Counted from the stretch's first letter, positions 1 to 8,626 are shown. The stretch is DNA of 64,000 nucleotides from Pelomonas sp. BJYL3 (GCF_027257975.1 NZ_JANZKX010000003.1:62001-126000), one strand, 5' to 3'. Notes: a model not told the origin generated them from the sequence alone. A program made the numbers and translations.

Positions 1-1
1 C

Positions 2-853
2 CAGGAAGTGGCCTGCGACGCCGCCGTACTCAATCAAGCACATCCCCACAACCCAGGAGAGGAGCCCCTTGTGAAGACCTATGTCAACGCCTTGCTGAAG
101 TCCCATCCCCAGCGCGCCCTGCCCGTACTGAGCACCGGGTGGGCACACCGCCATCCGCTGCTGGAGCGGGTGAAGGGCCTGCGCCTGCACCGCCGCCCGG
201 CCTGGCAGCGCGTGCTGGGCCGCGGCAGCGCCATCGGCCTGTGCCTGGGCCTGACCGTGCTGGCCCGGGCCGCGCAGCCGGTCTCTGGCCCGGAGGCCTT
301 CGAGCGGATGATGCAGTACCTGGAGAAGGAGTCGGCCACCATGGGCGCGCGTCCCATCGGCCTCGTCGTGCAGCTGGACAGTCAGCAAGGGCAGGAAGGC
401 TGGAAGCACAAGGACTTGGTCTTTGCCTTTGCCCACACCCTGCAAGACACCTACTCTCAGATGCAGCTGGTCGCGCCCATGAAGGACTGGTGCCTGGGCA
501 TGCACCTCTACCGCATGCCCGGCGGCGAGTTCCGCCCCCAGACCGAGATCCTGGACAAGGACTGCAGGAAGACGCTCACGGAGCTGCAGCCCGTTGTCCT
601 GGGCAAGGGTCAGACCAGCCTCATGGCCCGCCTGCCGCAGGACGTGCAGGAGGTCGTGCAGGCCCAGGTCAGCCTGCGCCTCGAGGATCCCCGCTCGGAG
701 GGCTTCAAGGCCATTTACCGTCGGCAGATCGAGGAGATGTCGCCTCAGCAGCTCGCCCGCATGACCGAGTACATCGACGAACACAGCCGCAACCATTCGG
801 CACTGCAGGCCCAGGACAAGGCCTGGCGCCTGTCCCGCGGGGAGCAGCCTTGA
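2..853 (+). CDS. M56 (BlaR1-type) membrane metallopeptidase, C-terminal part
   Basis: The frame is open from the window edge, so the gene starts upstream; the GTG at position 8 is an internal codon. The first residues, QEVACDA, match the conserved QELACDA element that follows the HExxH zinc site in M56 peptidases, and the same element is seen in the next gene. The HExxH helix and the N-terminal membrane segments therefore lie outside the window. About 60 residues further on, a hydrophobic segment (GSAIGLCLGLTVLA) would cross the inner membrane and place the last 190 or so residues in the periplasm as a possible sensor domain that I do not recognise. In known M56 systems the protease cleaves a BlaI-type repressor after ligand sensing. 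The stop codon overlaps the TTG start of a second M56 gene, so the two are probably co-translated. Confidence 0.75.
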   Translation, partial: QEVACDAAVLNQAHPHNPGEEPLVKTYVNALLKSHPQRALPVLSTGWAHRHPLLERVKGLRLHRRPAWQRVLGRGSAIGLCLGLTVLARAAQPVSGPEAFERMMQYLEKESATMGARPIGLVVQLDSQQGQEGWKHKDLVFAFAHTLQDTYSQMQLVAPMKDWCLGMHLYRMPGGEFRPQTEILDKDCRKTLTELQPVVLGKGQTSLMARLPQDVQEVVQAQVSLRLEDPRSEGFKAIYRRQIEEMSPQQLARMTEYIDEHSRNHSALQAQDKAWRLSRGEQP

Positions 854-2160
854 GTCCACTGCCTGACTGGCTGGACGCCACGGCCGTCCTGCAGGGCCTG
901 GCGCGCTGCACCGCCTTTCTGAGCCTCGCGCTGCTGCTGCTCACGTTGCTGCGCCCCTTGCTGATGCGGGCGGCGGGTCCCCGGGCGGTGCATGCCGCCT
1001 GGATCGCCCTGCCCCTGGGCCTGCTGGGGCTTCTGCTGCCCACGCCGGCGACCCTGCCGCCCCTGCCCCTGCTGCGCCTGGCGCCCCCGGACGCACTGCT
1101 GCCCTGGAGCGCGGCGCCCGCGGCCGCCGCGCAGGGCAGGGCCTGGCCGGCACTGCTGGTGCTGGGCTGGCTGGCGGGCATCCTGGCCCTGCTGCTGCTT
1201 CAATGGCGGGCCCACGCACGTGTGCTGCAGCAGCTGGACCGCCGCCAGCAGCCCTGGCGCAGCCAGGCCGGCTGCAGCCCGGCCTTGATCGGCCTGTGGC
1301 GGCCGCGTCTGGTCCTGCCGGCTGATTTCGAGCAGCGCTTCACGCCCGCCGAGCAGGCCCTGGTGCTGGCCCACGAGGCGGCCCATGCAAGCCGCGGCGA
1401 CAACGCCTGGACCTTGCTGGCCCGGCTGCTGGCCTGCCTGCACTGGTTCAACCCGCTGGCCTGGTGGGCGCTGCGCCGCTTCGCGCAAGACCAGGAGCTG
1501 GCCTGCGACGCCCTCGTGCTGCAGCAGGCCGGCGCCCAGGACCTGGCGCATTACGCCCACGCCCTGCTCAAGGCCGGGCAGGCCCCCGATGCCGAGGCGG
1601 CCTGGCCCGCGCTGGCCGCTTCCTGGCAAGACTGCCATCCACTCAAAAGGAGAATCCTGATGCTCAAGACCCATCCCCTGCACGCGACCCACCGCTGGCG
1701 GGCCCGCGTCGGCGCCGGCCTGTGTGCCGTGCTGCTGGCAGGCCTCGGCTATGGCGTCCAGGCCCAGGGCAGCAAGCCCGCTGCACAGCCCATCGACCTG
1801 CACCTCAGCATCCATGAGGGCGAGACCCTGCTGGGCCGCCCCCGCCTGGTGGTGCAGGACGGCCAGGCCGCGGCCGTCGAAATCCGCAGCGAGGACGGCG
1901 CACAGCCCGGCCAGCCCCTGCGCCTGGGCATCACGACCCAGGCCGTGGCAGGCAACCGTTATCACGTGGTGCTGAAGCTGGAGCAGGGCCAGCCCCTGAC
2001 CCTGGTGGCCCAGCCTCGCCTGGAGTTCAAGGCCGGGGAGCCCATCCGCGTGGACGTCAACGAGGCGGGCCGCGCCCTGCGCATCGACCTCCTGGCCCAG
2101 CCCCTGGACCCGGCGCGGGACCCGGCCCGGGAGACAGGCCAAAAGACGGCCGTCCTGTAG
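850..2160 (+). CDS. M56 family (BlaR1-type) membrane metallopeptidase
   Basis: A 436-residue integral membrane zinc peptidase. The N-terminal third has several hydrophobic segments (for example LSLALLLLTLL and LLVLGWLAGILALLLL). The active-site motif HEAAH is at about residues 175-179, and the third zinc ligand is probably the Glu of ELACDA near residue 216. Another hydrophobic segment near residue 290 precedes a periplasmic domain of about 130 residues rich in beta-type sequence. The start is a TTG overlapping the previous stop (TTGA), chosen because the in-frame sequence upstream reads as a shadow of the preceding gene. Two M56 proteins in tandem suggest a paired or duplicated sensor-protease unit. 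The partner repressor, normally a BlaI/MecI protein, is not in the window and could lie just upstream. Confidence 0.85.
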   Translation: MSPLPDWLDATAVLQGLARCTAFLSLALLLLTLLRPLLMRAAGPRAVHAAWIALPLGLLGLLLPTPATLPPLPLLRLAPPDALLPWSAAPAAAAQGRAWPALLVLGWLAGILALLLLQWRAHARVLQQLDRRQQPWRSQAGCSPALIGLWRPRLVLPADFEQRFTPAEQALVLAHEAAHASRGDNAWTLLARLLACLHWFNPLAWWALRRFAQDQELACDALVLQQAGAQDLAHYAHALLKAGQAPDAEAAWPALAASWQDCHPLKRRILMLKTHPLHATHRWRARVGAGLCAVLLAGLGYGVQAQGSKPAAQPIDLHLSIHEGETLLGRPRLVVQDGQAAAVEIRSEDGAQPGQPLRLGITTQAVAGNRYHVVLKLEQGQPLTLVAQPRLEFKAGEPIRVDVNEAGRALRIDLLAQPLDPARDPARETGQKTAVL

Positions 2161-2181
2161 GCCCCACTGCGACAAGTCCGC

Positions 2182-2213
2182 GGCCGGCCCCGTGAAAAGG
2201 GCCCGGCCTTTCT
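2182..2213 (+). terminator. probable intrinsic terminator after the M56 pair
   Basis: A GC-rich hairpin (GGCCGG pairing with CCGGCC, plus CCC/GGG with one bulged C, loop GTGAAAA) is followed by TTTCTT, 20 bases after the stop codon. Confidence 0.5.
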
Positions 2214-2314
2214 TGATCCAGGCCAAGAATTCACCGTCCGTCTTGAGATGCCTCAAGCCGCGGGCCCACCACCCCACCTAGAGTAGGGGCTCATCCAATG
2301 CAGGGAGAGAGCCC

Positions 2315-3094
2315 GTGGCCATCGAGTTGTTCCGCAAGGACGATCACGTCTGTCTGATGTTCGCGAAGCTGAGCGAGGAGGAAGGCGAGGCCGTCCAGTC
2401 CAACCAGTTCCTGATCGTCAACAAGGGTACGGGCTGCATCATCGACCCGGGTGGCAACCTCGCCTACAACGAGCTGTACCTGGGCATGTCCCAGCACTTC
2501 CCGCCGCACAAGCTGGCCGCCATCCTGGCCTCGCATGCGGATCCGGACATCATTGCCTCCCTGGACCGCTGGATGACGGCGACCAACGCCACCGTCTACA
2601 TCTCGCGCATCTGGGAGCGCTTCGCCCCGCACTTCTGCAAGCCCGGCAAGACCGTGGGCCGCATCGCGGGCATCCCCGACCCGGGCCAGCGCCTGCGGCT
2701 GGGAGAGGGCGGCGCAGCCTTCGACCTCATCGCCCTGCCTGCGCACTTCCTGCATTCCGAGGGCAATTTCCAGTTCTACGACCCGGTGAGCCGCATCCTC
2801 TTCTCGGGCGACCTGGGCGCTTCCATCGGCGCTGACCTGAACCCCGAGAAGACCGTCACCGACCTGGGCCCCCATCTCAAGCGCATGGAAGGCTTCCACC
2901 GCCGCTACATGGTCAGCAACAAGGTGATGCGCCTGTGGGCCGGCATGGTGCGCCAGCTGGACATCAAGATGATCGTGCCCCAGCATGGCGCGCCCATGGC
3001 GGGCCCGGCGGTGAAGGACTTCATCGACTGGGCCGAGAACCTGCAGTGCGGCATCGACCTCATGGGCTCGGCGCAATACCAGATCCCCGAGTAA
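2315..3094 (+). CDS. FprA/ODP-like di-iron metallo-beta-lactamase-fold protein
   Basis: A 259-residue cytoplasmic protein with an MBL fold and a ligand set like the di-iron oxygen-binding and flavodiiron proteins rather than Zn hydrolases. Candidate ligands are H74-x-D76-x-D78 (SHADPD), H144 or H147, D166 (FSGDLG) and H224 (PQHG). The classical HxHxDH motif is absent. There is no flavodoxin domain, so it is not a complete FprA. Family members that are MBL-only have been described as oxygen-binding or oxygen-sensing proteins. The start is GTG at 2315, preceded by AGGGAGAG. It stands alone, between the M56 operon and a convergent ridA. Fold confidence is high; the role (oxygen or NO handling) is inferred. 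Confidence 0.75.
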   Translation: MAIELFRKDDHVCLMFAKLSEEEGEAVQSNQFLIVNKGTGCIIDPGGNLAYNELYLGMSQHFPPHKLAAILASHADPDIIASLDRWMTATNATVYISRIWERFAPHFCKPGKTVGRIAGIPDPGQRLRLGEGGAAFDLIALPAHFLHSEGNFQFYDPVSRILFSGDLGASIGADLNPEKTVTDLGPHLKRMEGFHRRYMVSNKVMRLWAGMVRQLDIKMIVPQHGAPMAGPAVKDFIDWAENLQCGIDLMGSAQYQIPE

Positions 3095-3114
3095 GCGCCC
3101 ACGCCCTCCCATGA

Positions 3115-3152
3115 CAAAGGCCCCGCCGGCGATCTGCCGGACGGGGCCTTTG
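3115..3152. terminator. bidirectional terminator between convergent genes
   Basis: A near-perfect long hairpin, AAAGGCCCCG-CCGGC, with loop GATCT and the complementary arm ending in CCTTTG, sits between the MBL gene (+) and ridA (-) and can serve both. Confidence 0.8.
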
Positions 3153-3169
3153 CCTTGCGGGATCGAGGA

Positions 3170-3517
3170 TCAGACCGCGGCGGTGACCACGATCTCCACC
3201 TTCCATTCCGGCTTGGCCAGCTTGGCCTCGACGGTGGCACGCGGCGGCGTGTGGCCCGCCGGCACCCAGGCGTCCCAGGCGGCGTTCATGCCGGCGAACT
3301 CGGCCACATCGGCGATGTAGATCTGGGCGCGCAGGATCTTGGTCTTGTCGCTGCCGGCGCGGGCCAGCAGGGCGTCGATCTGGGCCAGCACGTCGGCGGT
3401 CTGGCCGGTGATGTCCAGGCTGGCGTCCGAGGCCACCTGGCCGGCCAGGTAGACCACGCCGTTGTGCACGGCCATCTCGGACATGCGCTGCCCGACATCA
3501 AAGCGTTGGATCGTCAT
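3170..3517 (-). CDS. ridA: RidA family enamine/imine deaminase
   Basis: A 115-residue protein of the YjgF/YER057c/UK114 family, the usual length. The C-terminal signature PPRATVEAKL contains the substrate-binding arginine at residue 93. RidA proteins hydrolyse reactive enamine/imine intermediates such as 2-aminoacrylate formed by PLP enzymes; the close subfamily cannot be told from this alone. The ATG overlaps the plsY stop codon by one base (position 3517), so the two genes are almost certainly one transcript. The shared terminator at 3115-3152 lies just downstream. Confidence 0.85.
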   Translation of the reverse strand: MTIQRFDVGQRMSEMAVHNGVVYLAGQVASDASLDITGQTADVLAQIDALLARAGSDKTKILRAQIYIADVAEFAGMNAAWDAWVPAGHTPPRATVEAKLAKPEWKVEIVVTAAV

Positions 3518-4245
3518 CAGTTGCCCTTCTTCTTGGCTTGGTTCTTCGTGTGATGGTGCGAATGGCCGCGAGCCTGGTAGCCCTCGCCATGCGGATGCTT
3601 CTTGCTGCTGCCCTGGGGCGGCGTGGCACTGCCGGACTTCTGGCCGAGCTTGCTTTCGGTGCCGTTCAGCAGCTTCCTGATGTTGGCCTCATGGCGCCAC
3701 ACCAGCAGCAGGCCCATCAGCGCAACGTACAGCACCGTGGGCGAGGCCCCCCAGATCAGCATCTGGTAGAAGGGGGCGAACACCGCCGCCACGATGGCGG
3801 CCAGCGAAGAATAGCGGCTGAAGTACGCAATGATCAGCCAGGTCAGCAGGGTGGCGCCGCCCAGCAGCGGGTTGATCGCCAGCAGCACGCCGGCGGCCGT
3901 GGCCACGCCCTTGCCGCCCTCGAACCTGAAGAACACCGGCCACAGATGGCCCAGGAAGGCGGCCAGGCCCACGAAGGCGGCGCTGTCCTCGCCCAGGCCG
4001 AAGCGCTCGCCGTAGAGCAGCACCAGCAGCACCGGCACATAGCCCTTGAGCGCGTCGAAGAGCAGGGTCAGCAGGGCGGCCTTCTTGTTGCCCGAGCGCA
4101 GCACATTGGTCGCGCCCGGGTTGCCGGAGCCGTAGCTGCGCGGATCGGACAGGCCCATCACGCGGCTGACGATCACCGCGAAGGAGAGCGAGCCCAGCAG
4201 ATAGCCGGCCACGCCGGCCAGCAGAGGGTAGAGGAGGTCTTGCAT
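3517..4245 (-). CDS. plsY: acyl-phosphate:glycerol-3-phosphate acyltransferase PlsY
   Basis: An inner-membrane enzyme that transfers acyl groups from acyl-phosphate to glycerol-3-phosphate, the first step of phospholipid synthesis. Diagnostic motifs are GSGNPGATN (about residues 39-47) and FEGGKGVAT (about 108-116), with several hydrophobic segments between them. The last 45 or so residues extend past the usual end of PlsY and form a charged tail rich in His, Lys and Gly (for example [16 protein letters not shown]). This tail may be cytoplasmic and could bind metal or nucleic acid, but that is inference. The start lies 6 bases downstream of the ybaK stop on the same strand, so ybaK-plsY-ridA look like one operon. 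Confidence 0.92.
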   Translation of the reverse strand: MQDLLYPLLAGVAGYLLGSLSFAVIVSRVMGLSDPRSYGSGNPGATNVLRSGNKKAALLTLLFDALKGYVPVLLVLLYGERFGLGEDSAAFVGLAAFLGHLWPVFFRFEGGKGVATAAGVLLAINPLLGGATLLTWLIIAYFSRYSSLAAIVAAVFAPFYQMLIWGASPTVLYVALMGLLLVWRHEANIRKLLNGTESKLGQKSGSATPPQGSSKKHPHGEGYQARGHSHHHTKNQAKKKGN

Positions 4246-4251
4246 GGGCCG

Positions 4252-4746
4252 CTATTCTGCACTGGCGCACTGCACCGGCCGGGCCTGCAGCAGCTCGGTG
4301 ATCACCCGGGGCTCGATGCCCACCAGGTAGCCGCGCCGGCCGCCGTTGATGCAGATGCGCGCCAGCTCGAGGATGCTGGCCTCCACAAAGACCGGCATCT
4401 CCTTGCGCGTGCCGAAGGGCGAAGTGCCGCCGACCATGTAGCCGCTGTGGCGCTGCGCGACGTCGGGCTTGCAGGGCTCGACCTTCTTGCAGGGAATCTG
4501 CCGCGCCAGCTCCTTGAGGCTCACCGTGCGGTCGCCATGCATCAGCACGATCAGGGGCTGGGCCTTCTCGTCCTGCATCACCAGGGTCTTGACCACCTCA
4601 TGCTCGGGCACGCCCAGCTGGCGGGAAGACTCGCCCGTGCCGCCATGCTCGACGTAGTCGTAGACATGCTCGGTGAAGGCAATGCCGTGCCGGCGCAGCA
4701 CTTGGGTGGCCGGGGTTTCGCTGACATGGGCGGACTTCTTGGACAT
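4252..4746 (-). CDS. ybaK: YbaK/EbsC-type Cys-tRNA(Pro) deacylase
   Basis: A 164-residue editing-domain protein that hydrolyses Cys-tRNA(Pro) formed by mischarging. The YbaK/aaRS-associated domain spans most of the chain, with the conserved VVKTLVM strand near residue 53, the VGGTSPFGTRK loop near 105 and a C-terminal region starting INGGRRGYLVGI. The length is normal for the family. It is the first gene of a likely operon with plsY and ridA. The 120-base gap upstream is shared with the divergent DUF2975 gene and contains an AT-rich stretch unusual for this sequence. Confidence 0.9.
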   Translation of the reverse strand: MSKKSAHVSETPATQVLRRHGIAFTEHVYDYVEHGGTGESSRQLGVPEHEVVKTLVMQDEKAQPLIVLMHGDRTVSLKELARQIPCKKVEPCKPDVAQRHSGYMVGGTSPFGTRKEMPVFVEASILELARICINGGRRGYLVGIEPRVITELLQARPVQCASAE

Positions 4747-4818
4747 GCAGGCGGAGCAAAGGGAAATGCAGGCAGCGCAGTGTGCCTCAGCCCGCCAAAC
4801 CCACCCTGACGAATTTCA

Positions 4819-4849
4819 TTGGCACATCAATTTATTGCTGTCATACAAT
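4819..4849 (+). promoter_or_regulatory. putative sigma70 promoter for the DUF2975/HTH operon
   Basis: TTGGCA (4819-4824) and TACAAT (4844-4849) are separated by 19 bases in a conspicuously AT-rich stretch 20-50 bases before the DUF2975 gene. The spacing is slightly long. Confidence 0.4.
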
Positions 4850-4870
4850 AATTCTCAGACTTCGAAATTG

Positions 4871-5434
4871 ATGATGGCCGCCTCGCACCGCCCTTCCCCG
4901 CCTTCGCCCTTCGCCCTCAAGGGCCTGGCACGGGCCGTGCAGATCCTCGCGCTGCTGGGCGCTTTCGGCCTGGCCCAGTACGGCGTGCAGCTGGCCTGGG
5001 CCCCGGAGCTGATGATCCAGTACGTCCTGCACGAGGTGGCGCCCGAGCTGCCCTACCGCACGCCGGACGGGCCGACGTTGGCCGCGCTGTGGCTGTCTCT
5101 GAGCCTGCCCCTGGTGTCGGGCCTGCTGCTGCTATGGCATGTGTGGCGGCTGTTCGGCCACTACGCCGCGGGGCGCGTGTTCGACCTGGCCTCGGTGCGC
5201 CATCTGCAGTGGCTGGGCTGGGGCCTGCTGGCGCTGGCAGCGGCCCGGCCGCTGAGCCACACCCTGGCCGTGCTGACGCTGAGCTGGCACAACCCACCGG
5301 GGCAGCGCCAGCTGCTGGTGGGCATCAGCTCGGACCACTACACGCTGCTGATGCTGGGCCTGGTGCTGGTGGCCATGGCGCGCATCATGCGCGAGTCCGT
5401 GCGGGTGGCGCAGGAGAACGCGGAGTTCGTCTGA
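4871..5434 (+). CDS. DUF2975 membrane protein
   Basis: A 187-residue membrane protein with about four hydrophobic segments (from about residues 20, 60, 105 and 150), the arrangement of DUF2975 proteins. The start is the first of two adjacent ATGs at 4871/4874, because upstream in-frame sequence runs through the promoter region and the ybaK start. The stop overlaps the ATG of a small HTH gene (TGATG), which indicates translational coupling. DUF2975 genes are commonly paired with a small YozG-like Cro/CI repressor, as here. The biochemical role is unknown; a two-gene membrane-sensor and regulator module is a reasonable inference. Confidence 0.8.
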   Translation: MMAASHRPSPPSPFALKGLARAVQILALLGAFGLAQYGVQLAWAPELMIQYVLHEVAPELPYRTPDGPTLAALWLSLSLPLVSGLLLLWHVWRLFGHYAAGRVFDLASVRHLQWLGWGLLALAAARPLSHTLAVLTLSWHNPPGQRQLLVGISSDHYTLLMLGLVLVAMARIMRESVRVAQENAEFV

Positions 5435-5679
5435 TGCCCATCGTCGTCACCCTGGACCTGATGCTGGCCCGCCGCAAGATGCGCTCCAAGGAGCTCGCGG
5501 AGCGGGTGGGCATCACCGAGGCCAATCTTTCGCTGCTGAAGTCCGGCAAGGTCAAGGGCGTGCGCTTCGACACCCTGGCCCGCATCTGCCGCGAGCTGCA
5601 ATGCCAGCCCGGCGAGCTGCTGGCCTACGAGCCCGGTCCCGAGGCCGATGACGCCGACGAACCCGAGGCGCAGGACTGA
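5434..5679 (+). CDS. YozG-like Cro/CI family HTH regulator
   Basis: An 81-residue protein consisting of one helix-turn-helix domain: MLARRKMRSKELAERVG, then ITEANLSLLKSGKVKGVRF and the LARICRELQCQPGELL helix typical of the YozG/YdaS-like group. A short acidic tail follows (DDADEPEAQD). Its ATG shares a base with the DUF2975 stop (TGATG), so synthesis of the two is coupled. Such small regulators usually repress their own operon; the target here is inferred to be the promoter upstream of the DUF2975 gene. Confidence 0.85.
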   Translation: MPIVVTLDLMLARRKMRSKELAERVGITEANLSLLKSGKVKGVRFDTLARICRELQCQPGELLAYEPGPEADDADEPEAQD

Positions 5680-5705
5680 GCGCCCCGCCTGATTTCCCGC
5701 CTCCC

Positions 5706-6395
5706 ATGGACCACGCCCCCCTCCCCGCCACGCCCAGAAGATGGCCGCTGACTCTGCTGGTCATCGCCCTGCACCTGCTCCTGCTCGCCGGCCTGCGCGC
5801 GGGCCTGCGCCACCCAGCGGCCCCGCAGGCGCACGAGGCTCAACGCATCACCGTGACCCTGCTGCAGGAGCGCCGCCCTCGCACGCCGGCCGCCCTCCAG
5901 CCCCCCGCAGCGCCGGCCCGGCGCTCGCCCGCTCCCTCGCTGGCCAGGCCCAGGCCAGACGCCGCGCCGGCCCCGGGCATCCAGCCCGAGGCGCCCGCGC
6001 CCCGTGCCGCAGAGGTGCCCCAGAGCCTGGCCTTGCCTGCCACGCCCGCCGCATCGGCCAGCCCGGAACGCCTGATCGACAGCGCTGCCACCCGCTCGGC
6101 CCTGCGCCAGGCCGCCCGCGAGCCGCTCAACGGCGAGAAGCACCTGATGGCGCAGGAGCAGGAGATGGGCGTCAGCGCCAGCGACAAGCTGGGCCGCAAG
6201 ATGCAGCAGGCCGGCTATGGCGACTGCGCCAAGGGCCAGTACGCCGGCGGCGGCATGGGCCTGCTCAGCGCGCCCTTCTACCTGCTGGCCGAGGCCACGG
6301 GCAAATGCGCCAAGGGCAGCCCGCCGCCCGCCGGCCCGCCGCCCCCCGAGCCCAGCGGTCGCAACGGCGCCCATGCGTCCATGCGGGAGCGCTGA
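5706..6395 (+). CDS. hypothetical TonB-like anchored Pro/Ala-rich protein
   Basis: 229 residues. A single N-terminal hydrophobic helix (LTLLVIALHLLLLAGL, about residues 14-29) is followed by about 90 residues of Pro, Ala and Arg, the layout of a TonB-type periplasm-spanning protein. The C-terminal half is less biased, with the segment KLGRKMQQAGYGDCAKGQY followed by a Gly/Pro-rich end holding two cysteines. I do not recognise a TonB C-terminal fold, so this is not called TonB. It faces the acyl-CoA ligase gene with only 6 bases between the stops. Probably a real envelope protein; function unknown. Confidence 0.6.
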   Translation: MDHAPLPATPRRWPLTLLVIALHLLLLAGLRAGLRHPAAPQAHEAQRITVTLLQERRPRTPAALQPPAAPARRSPAPSLARPRPDAAPAPGIQPEAPAPRAAEVPQSLALPATPAASASPERLIDSAATRSALRQAAREPLNGEKHLMAQEQEMGVSASDKLGRKMQQAGYGDCAKGQYAGGGMGLLSAPFYLLAEATGKCAKGSPPPAGPPPPEPSGRNGAHASMRER

Positions 6396-6401
6396 CGTCG
6401 T

Positions 6402-8135
6402 TCAGGCCCCTGCCGCGCGCTGCGCCTCCAGCTGCCGCAGCACGGCGCGCTGCACCTTGCCCGTGGTGGTCATGGGCAGGGCCTCGATGAACTCGATCTC
6501 CTTGGGGTACTCGTAAGGCGCCAGCTGCCCCTTGACCAGCGCCTGCAGCGCCTCGACCAGCGCATCACTGCCCTGATGGCCCGGCGCCAGCACCACGAAG
6601 GCCTTGACCAGGGCGCCGCGCTCGGCATCGGGTTTGGGCACGACGGCGGCATTGGCCACCGCCGGGTGCTTGACCAGGCAGTTCTCGATCTCGCTGGGGC
6701 CGATGCGGTAGCCGGCAGACTTGAAGACGTCGTCGCTGCGGCCCTGGTACCAGAGATAGCCTTCGGCATCCATCACGGCCGTGTCGCCGGTGCGGCACCA
6801 GCTGTCGGCCGGATCCCCGGTGAACTTGGCCGCCGTGGCCTCGGGCCGGTTCCAGTAGCCCAGGAAGAAGACCGGGTCGGGATCCCCATGCACGTCGCGC
6901 CGGTGCACGGCCACATCGCCAGGCGTGCCCGGGGGGCAGGTCTTGCCTGCCTCGTCGATCACGGCCACCCGGTGGCCCGGATAGGCCCGGCCCATGCTGC
7001 CCGGCCGCGCCGGCCAGAGGCGGCTGCAGTTGCCCACCACGTAGTTGATCTCGGTCTGGCCGAACATCTCGTTGACGGTCAGGCCCAGGGCCTGCTGGCA
7101 CCAGCGGAAGACGGCGTCGCCCACGGCCTCGCCGGCGCTCATCACCGCCTCCAGGCGCAGCCGGTAGTGGCGGCGCGGCTCCGGCACCGCCTTCATCATG
7201 GCCTTGAGTGCCGTGGGGAAGAGGAAGCTGTGGGTGACACCGTGGCGCTGCATCAGCTCGAAGGCCCGCTGGGGCGAGAAGCGGCCCTGGAAGGCCACGA
7301 TGGGGCGGCCGAAGTAGAGCGTGGGCAGCAGGGCGTCCATCAGGCCGCCGGTCCAGGCCCAGTCGGCGGGGGACCAGAACACCGCGCCGCTCGGGCGGCT
7401 GGCGTCGAAAGGGTCGAAGCCGAACCAGTTCTGGCTGGCCACGAAGCCGCTCAAGTTGCCGATCAGCGCCCGCTGCGGGATCAGCGCGCCTTTGGGCGGG
7501 CCGGTGGTGCCGCTGGTGTAGATCAGCACGGCGGCCGCGTCGGCGTGGGCGGCGGCGGACGTGAAGCGGGCGTCCTCGGACTGCAGGGCGTCCATCCAGG
7601 CGCTCTCTCCGGCGCCGGCGCCCTCGCCCACGGCGATGAGCTCGCGCAGGGCCGGGCAGCTGTCGCGCAGGCCTCGCAAGGCTGGGAGCACGCTGCCCTC
7701 GGCAATGGCCAGCACGGCACCGCTGTCCTGCAGCCGGTACTGCAGGGCTTCAGGGCCGAAGAGCATGGACAGCGGCACCGCCACCGCGCCCAGCTGGTTG
7801 ATGGCGATGTGGGCGACGGCCGTCTCGAAGCGCTGCGGCAGGATCAGGGCCACGCGCTCGCCCGCCCGCACGCCGCGGCGCGCGAGTGCGTTGGACAGCC
7901 GGTTCGCCGCCCGCTGCAGCTGGCCGTAGCTGTAGCTGGCGCGGCTGCCGCCTTCGTCCTCGAAGATCACGGCGGTGGCCTCGGGCGTGTCCCGGGCCCA
8001 GCGGCCGCAGCAGGCCTCGGCCAGGCTGAAGTCCGGCGGGACCCGCCAGCGGAAGCCGGCATGCAGGGCGGCGTGGAGATCGCCCGGGGCGTCCGCAGGG
8101 CGGGAGGCGGGGGCAGCGAGGGCATCCTGGGCCAT
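6402..8135 (-). CDS. AMP-forming acyl-CoA synthetase (acetyl/medium-chain type)
   Basis: A 577-residue member of the ANL adenylate-forming superfamily that activates a carboxylate to acyl-AMP and then acyl-CoA. The phosphate-binding loop YTSGTTGPPKG lies near residues 203-213, followed by an NEMFGQTE adenine-site motif, the hinge region around YQGRSDDVFKSAGYRIGP and the C-terminal catalytic lysine in TTTGKVQR. The start at 8135 is chosen over an upstream in-frame ATG because AAGGAGG lies just upstream of it. The sequence resembles AcsA/MACS-type ligases. Acetate, propionate or medium-chain fatty acids are plausible substrates and cannot be separated here. Confidence 0.88.
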   Translation of the reverse strand: MAQDALAAPASRPADAPGDLHAALHAGFRWRVPPDFSLAEACCGRWARDTPEATAVIFEDEGGSRASYSYGQLQRAANRLSNALARRGVRAGERVALILPQRFETAVAHIAINQLGAVAVPLSMLFGPEALQYRLQDSGAVLAIAEGSVLPALRGLRDSCPALRELIAVGEGAGAGESAWMDALQSEDARFTSAAAHADAAAVLIYTSGTTGPPKGALIPQRALIGNLSGFVASQNWFGFDPFDASRPSGAVFWSPADWAWTGGLMDALLPTLYFGRPIVAFQGRFSPQRAFELMQRHGVTHSFLFPTALKAMMKAVPEPRRHYRLRLEAVMSAGEAVGDAVFRWCQQALGLTVNEMFGQTEINYVVGNCSRLWPARPGSMGRAYPGHRVAVIDEAGKTCPPGTPGDVAVHRRDVHGDPDPVFFLGYWNRPEATAAKFTGDPADSWCRTGDTAVMDAEGYLWYQGRSDDVFKSAGYRIGPSEIENCLVKHPAVANAAVVPKPDAERGALVKAFVVLAPGHQGSDALVEALQALVKGQLAPYEYPKEIEFIEALPMTTTGKVQRAVLRQLEAQRAAGA

Positions 8136-8272
8136 CGGGCCCTCCTTGCGTCGGCAGGTCAAGCGCCGCATGCTATCGAGCCGGCCCGGCGGGATCCTCA
8201 TGGATTCCACCAAGCCCGCCGGTTCTACACTGCGCCTTTTGCGCCGGCCGCATTTGCTTCTGCCCTGCGATC

Positions 8273-8608
8273 ATGAAGATCTTCCACAACCCCCGCTGTT
8301 CCAAGTCCCGCGAGGCCCTGGCCCTTCTGCAGGAGGCCGGCCTGGCGCCTGAAGTCATCGAGTACCTGAAGACGCCGCCCGACCTGGGCACCTTGAAAGC
8401 CCTGGTGCGCCAGCTGGGCCTGCCGGTGCGCGAGCTGCTGCGCAGCAGCGAGGCGCTCTATGCCGAGCTGGGCCTGGCCGACGCCAGCGACGAACAGCTG
8501 CTCGATGCCCTGCTGCACCACCCGCAGCTGCTGCAGCGGCCCATCGTCGTGCGCGGCGAGCAGGCCCTGATCGCCCGTCCGCCGGAGCGGCTCAAAGCCT
8601 GGCTCTGA
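8273..8608 (+). CDS. arsC: ArsC-family (glutaredoxin-coupled) arsenate reductase-like protein
   Basis: A 111-residue thioredoxin-fold protein. The N-terminal NPRCSKSR carries the catalytic cysteine at residue 9; EYLKTPPD and the C-terminal RPIVV-x9-ARPPE elements are typical of ArsC/YffB. Members reduce arsenate with glutathione and glutaredoxin. YffB-like relatives have other roles, and no arsenic-resistance genes (arsR, arsB, acr3) are nearby, so a housekeeping YffB/Spx-like role is possible. It is convergent with a GNAT gene 21 bases away. Confidence 0.8.
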   Translation: MKIFHNPRCSKSREALALLQEAGLAPEVIEYLKTPPDLGTLKALVRQLGLPVRELLRSSEALYAELGLADASDEQLLDALLHHPQLLQRPIVVRGEQALIARPPERLKAWL

Positions 8609-8626
8609 AGCCCAGGCCCGCTGGCG

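Noticed and set aside
8..853. Complete gene starting at the GTG at position 8
   Set aside because: The first residues match an internal element of M56 proteins, so the true start is outside the window.
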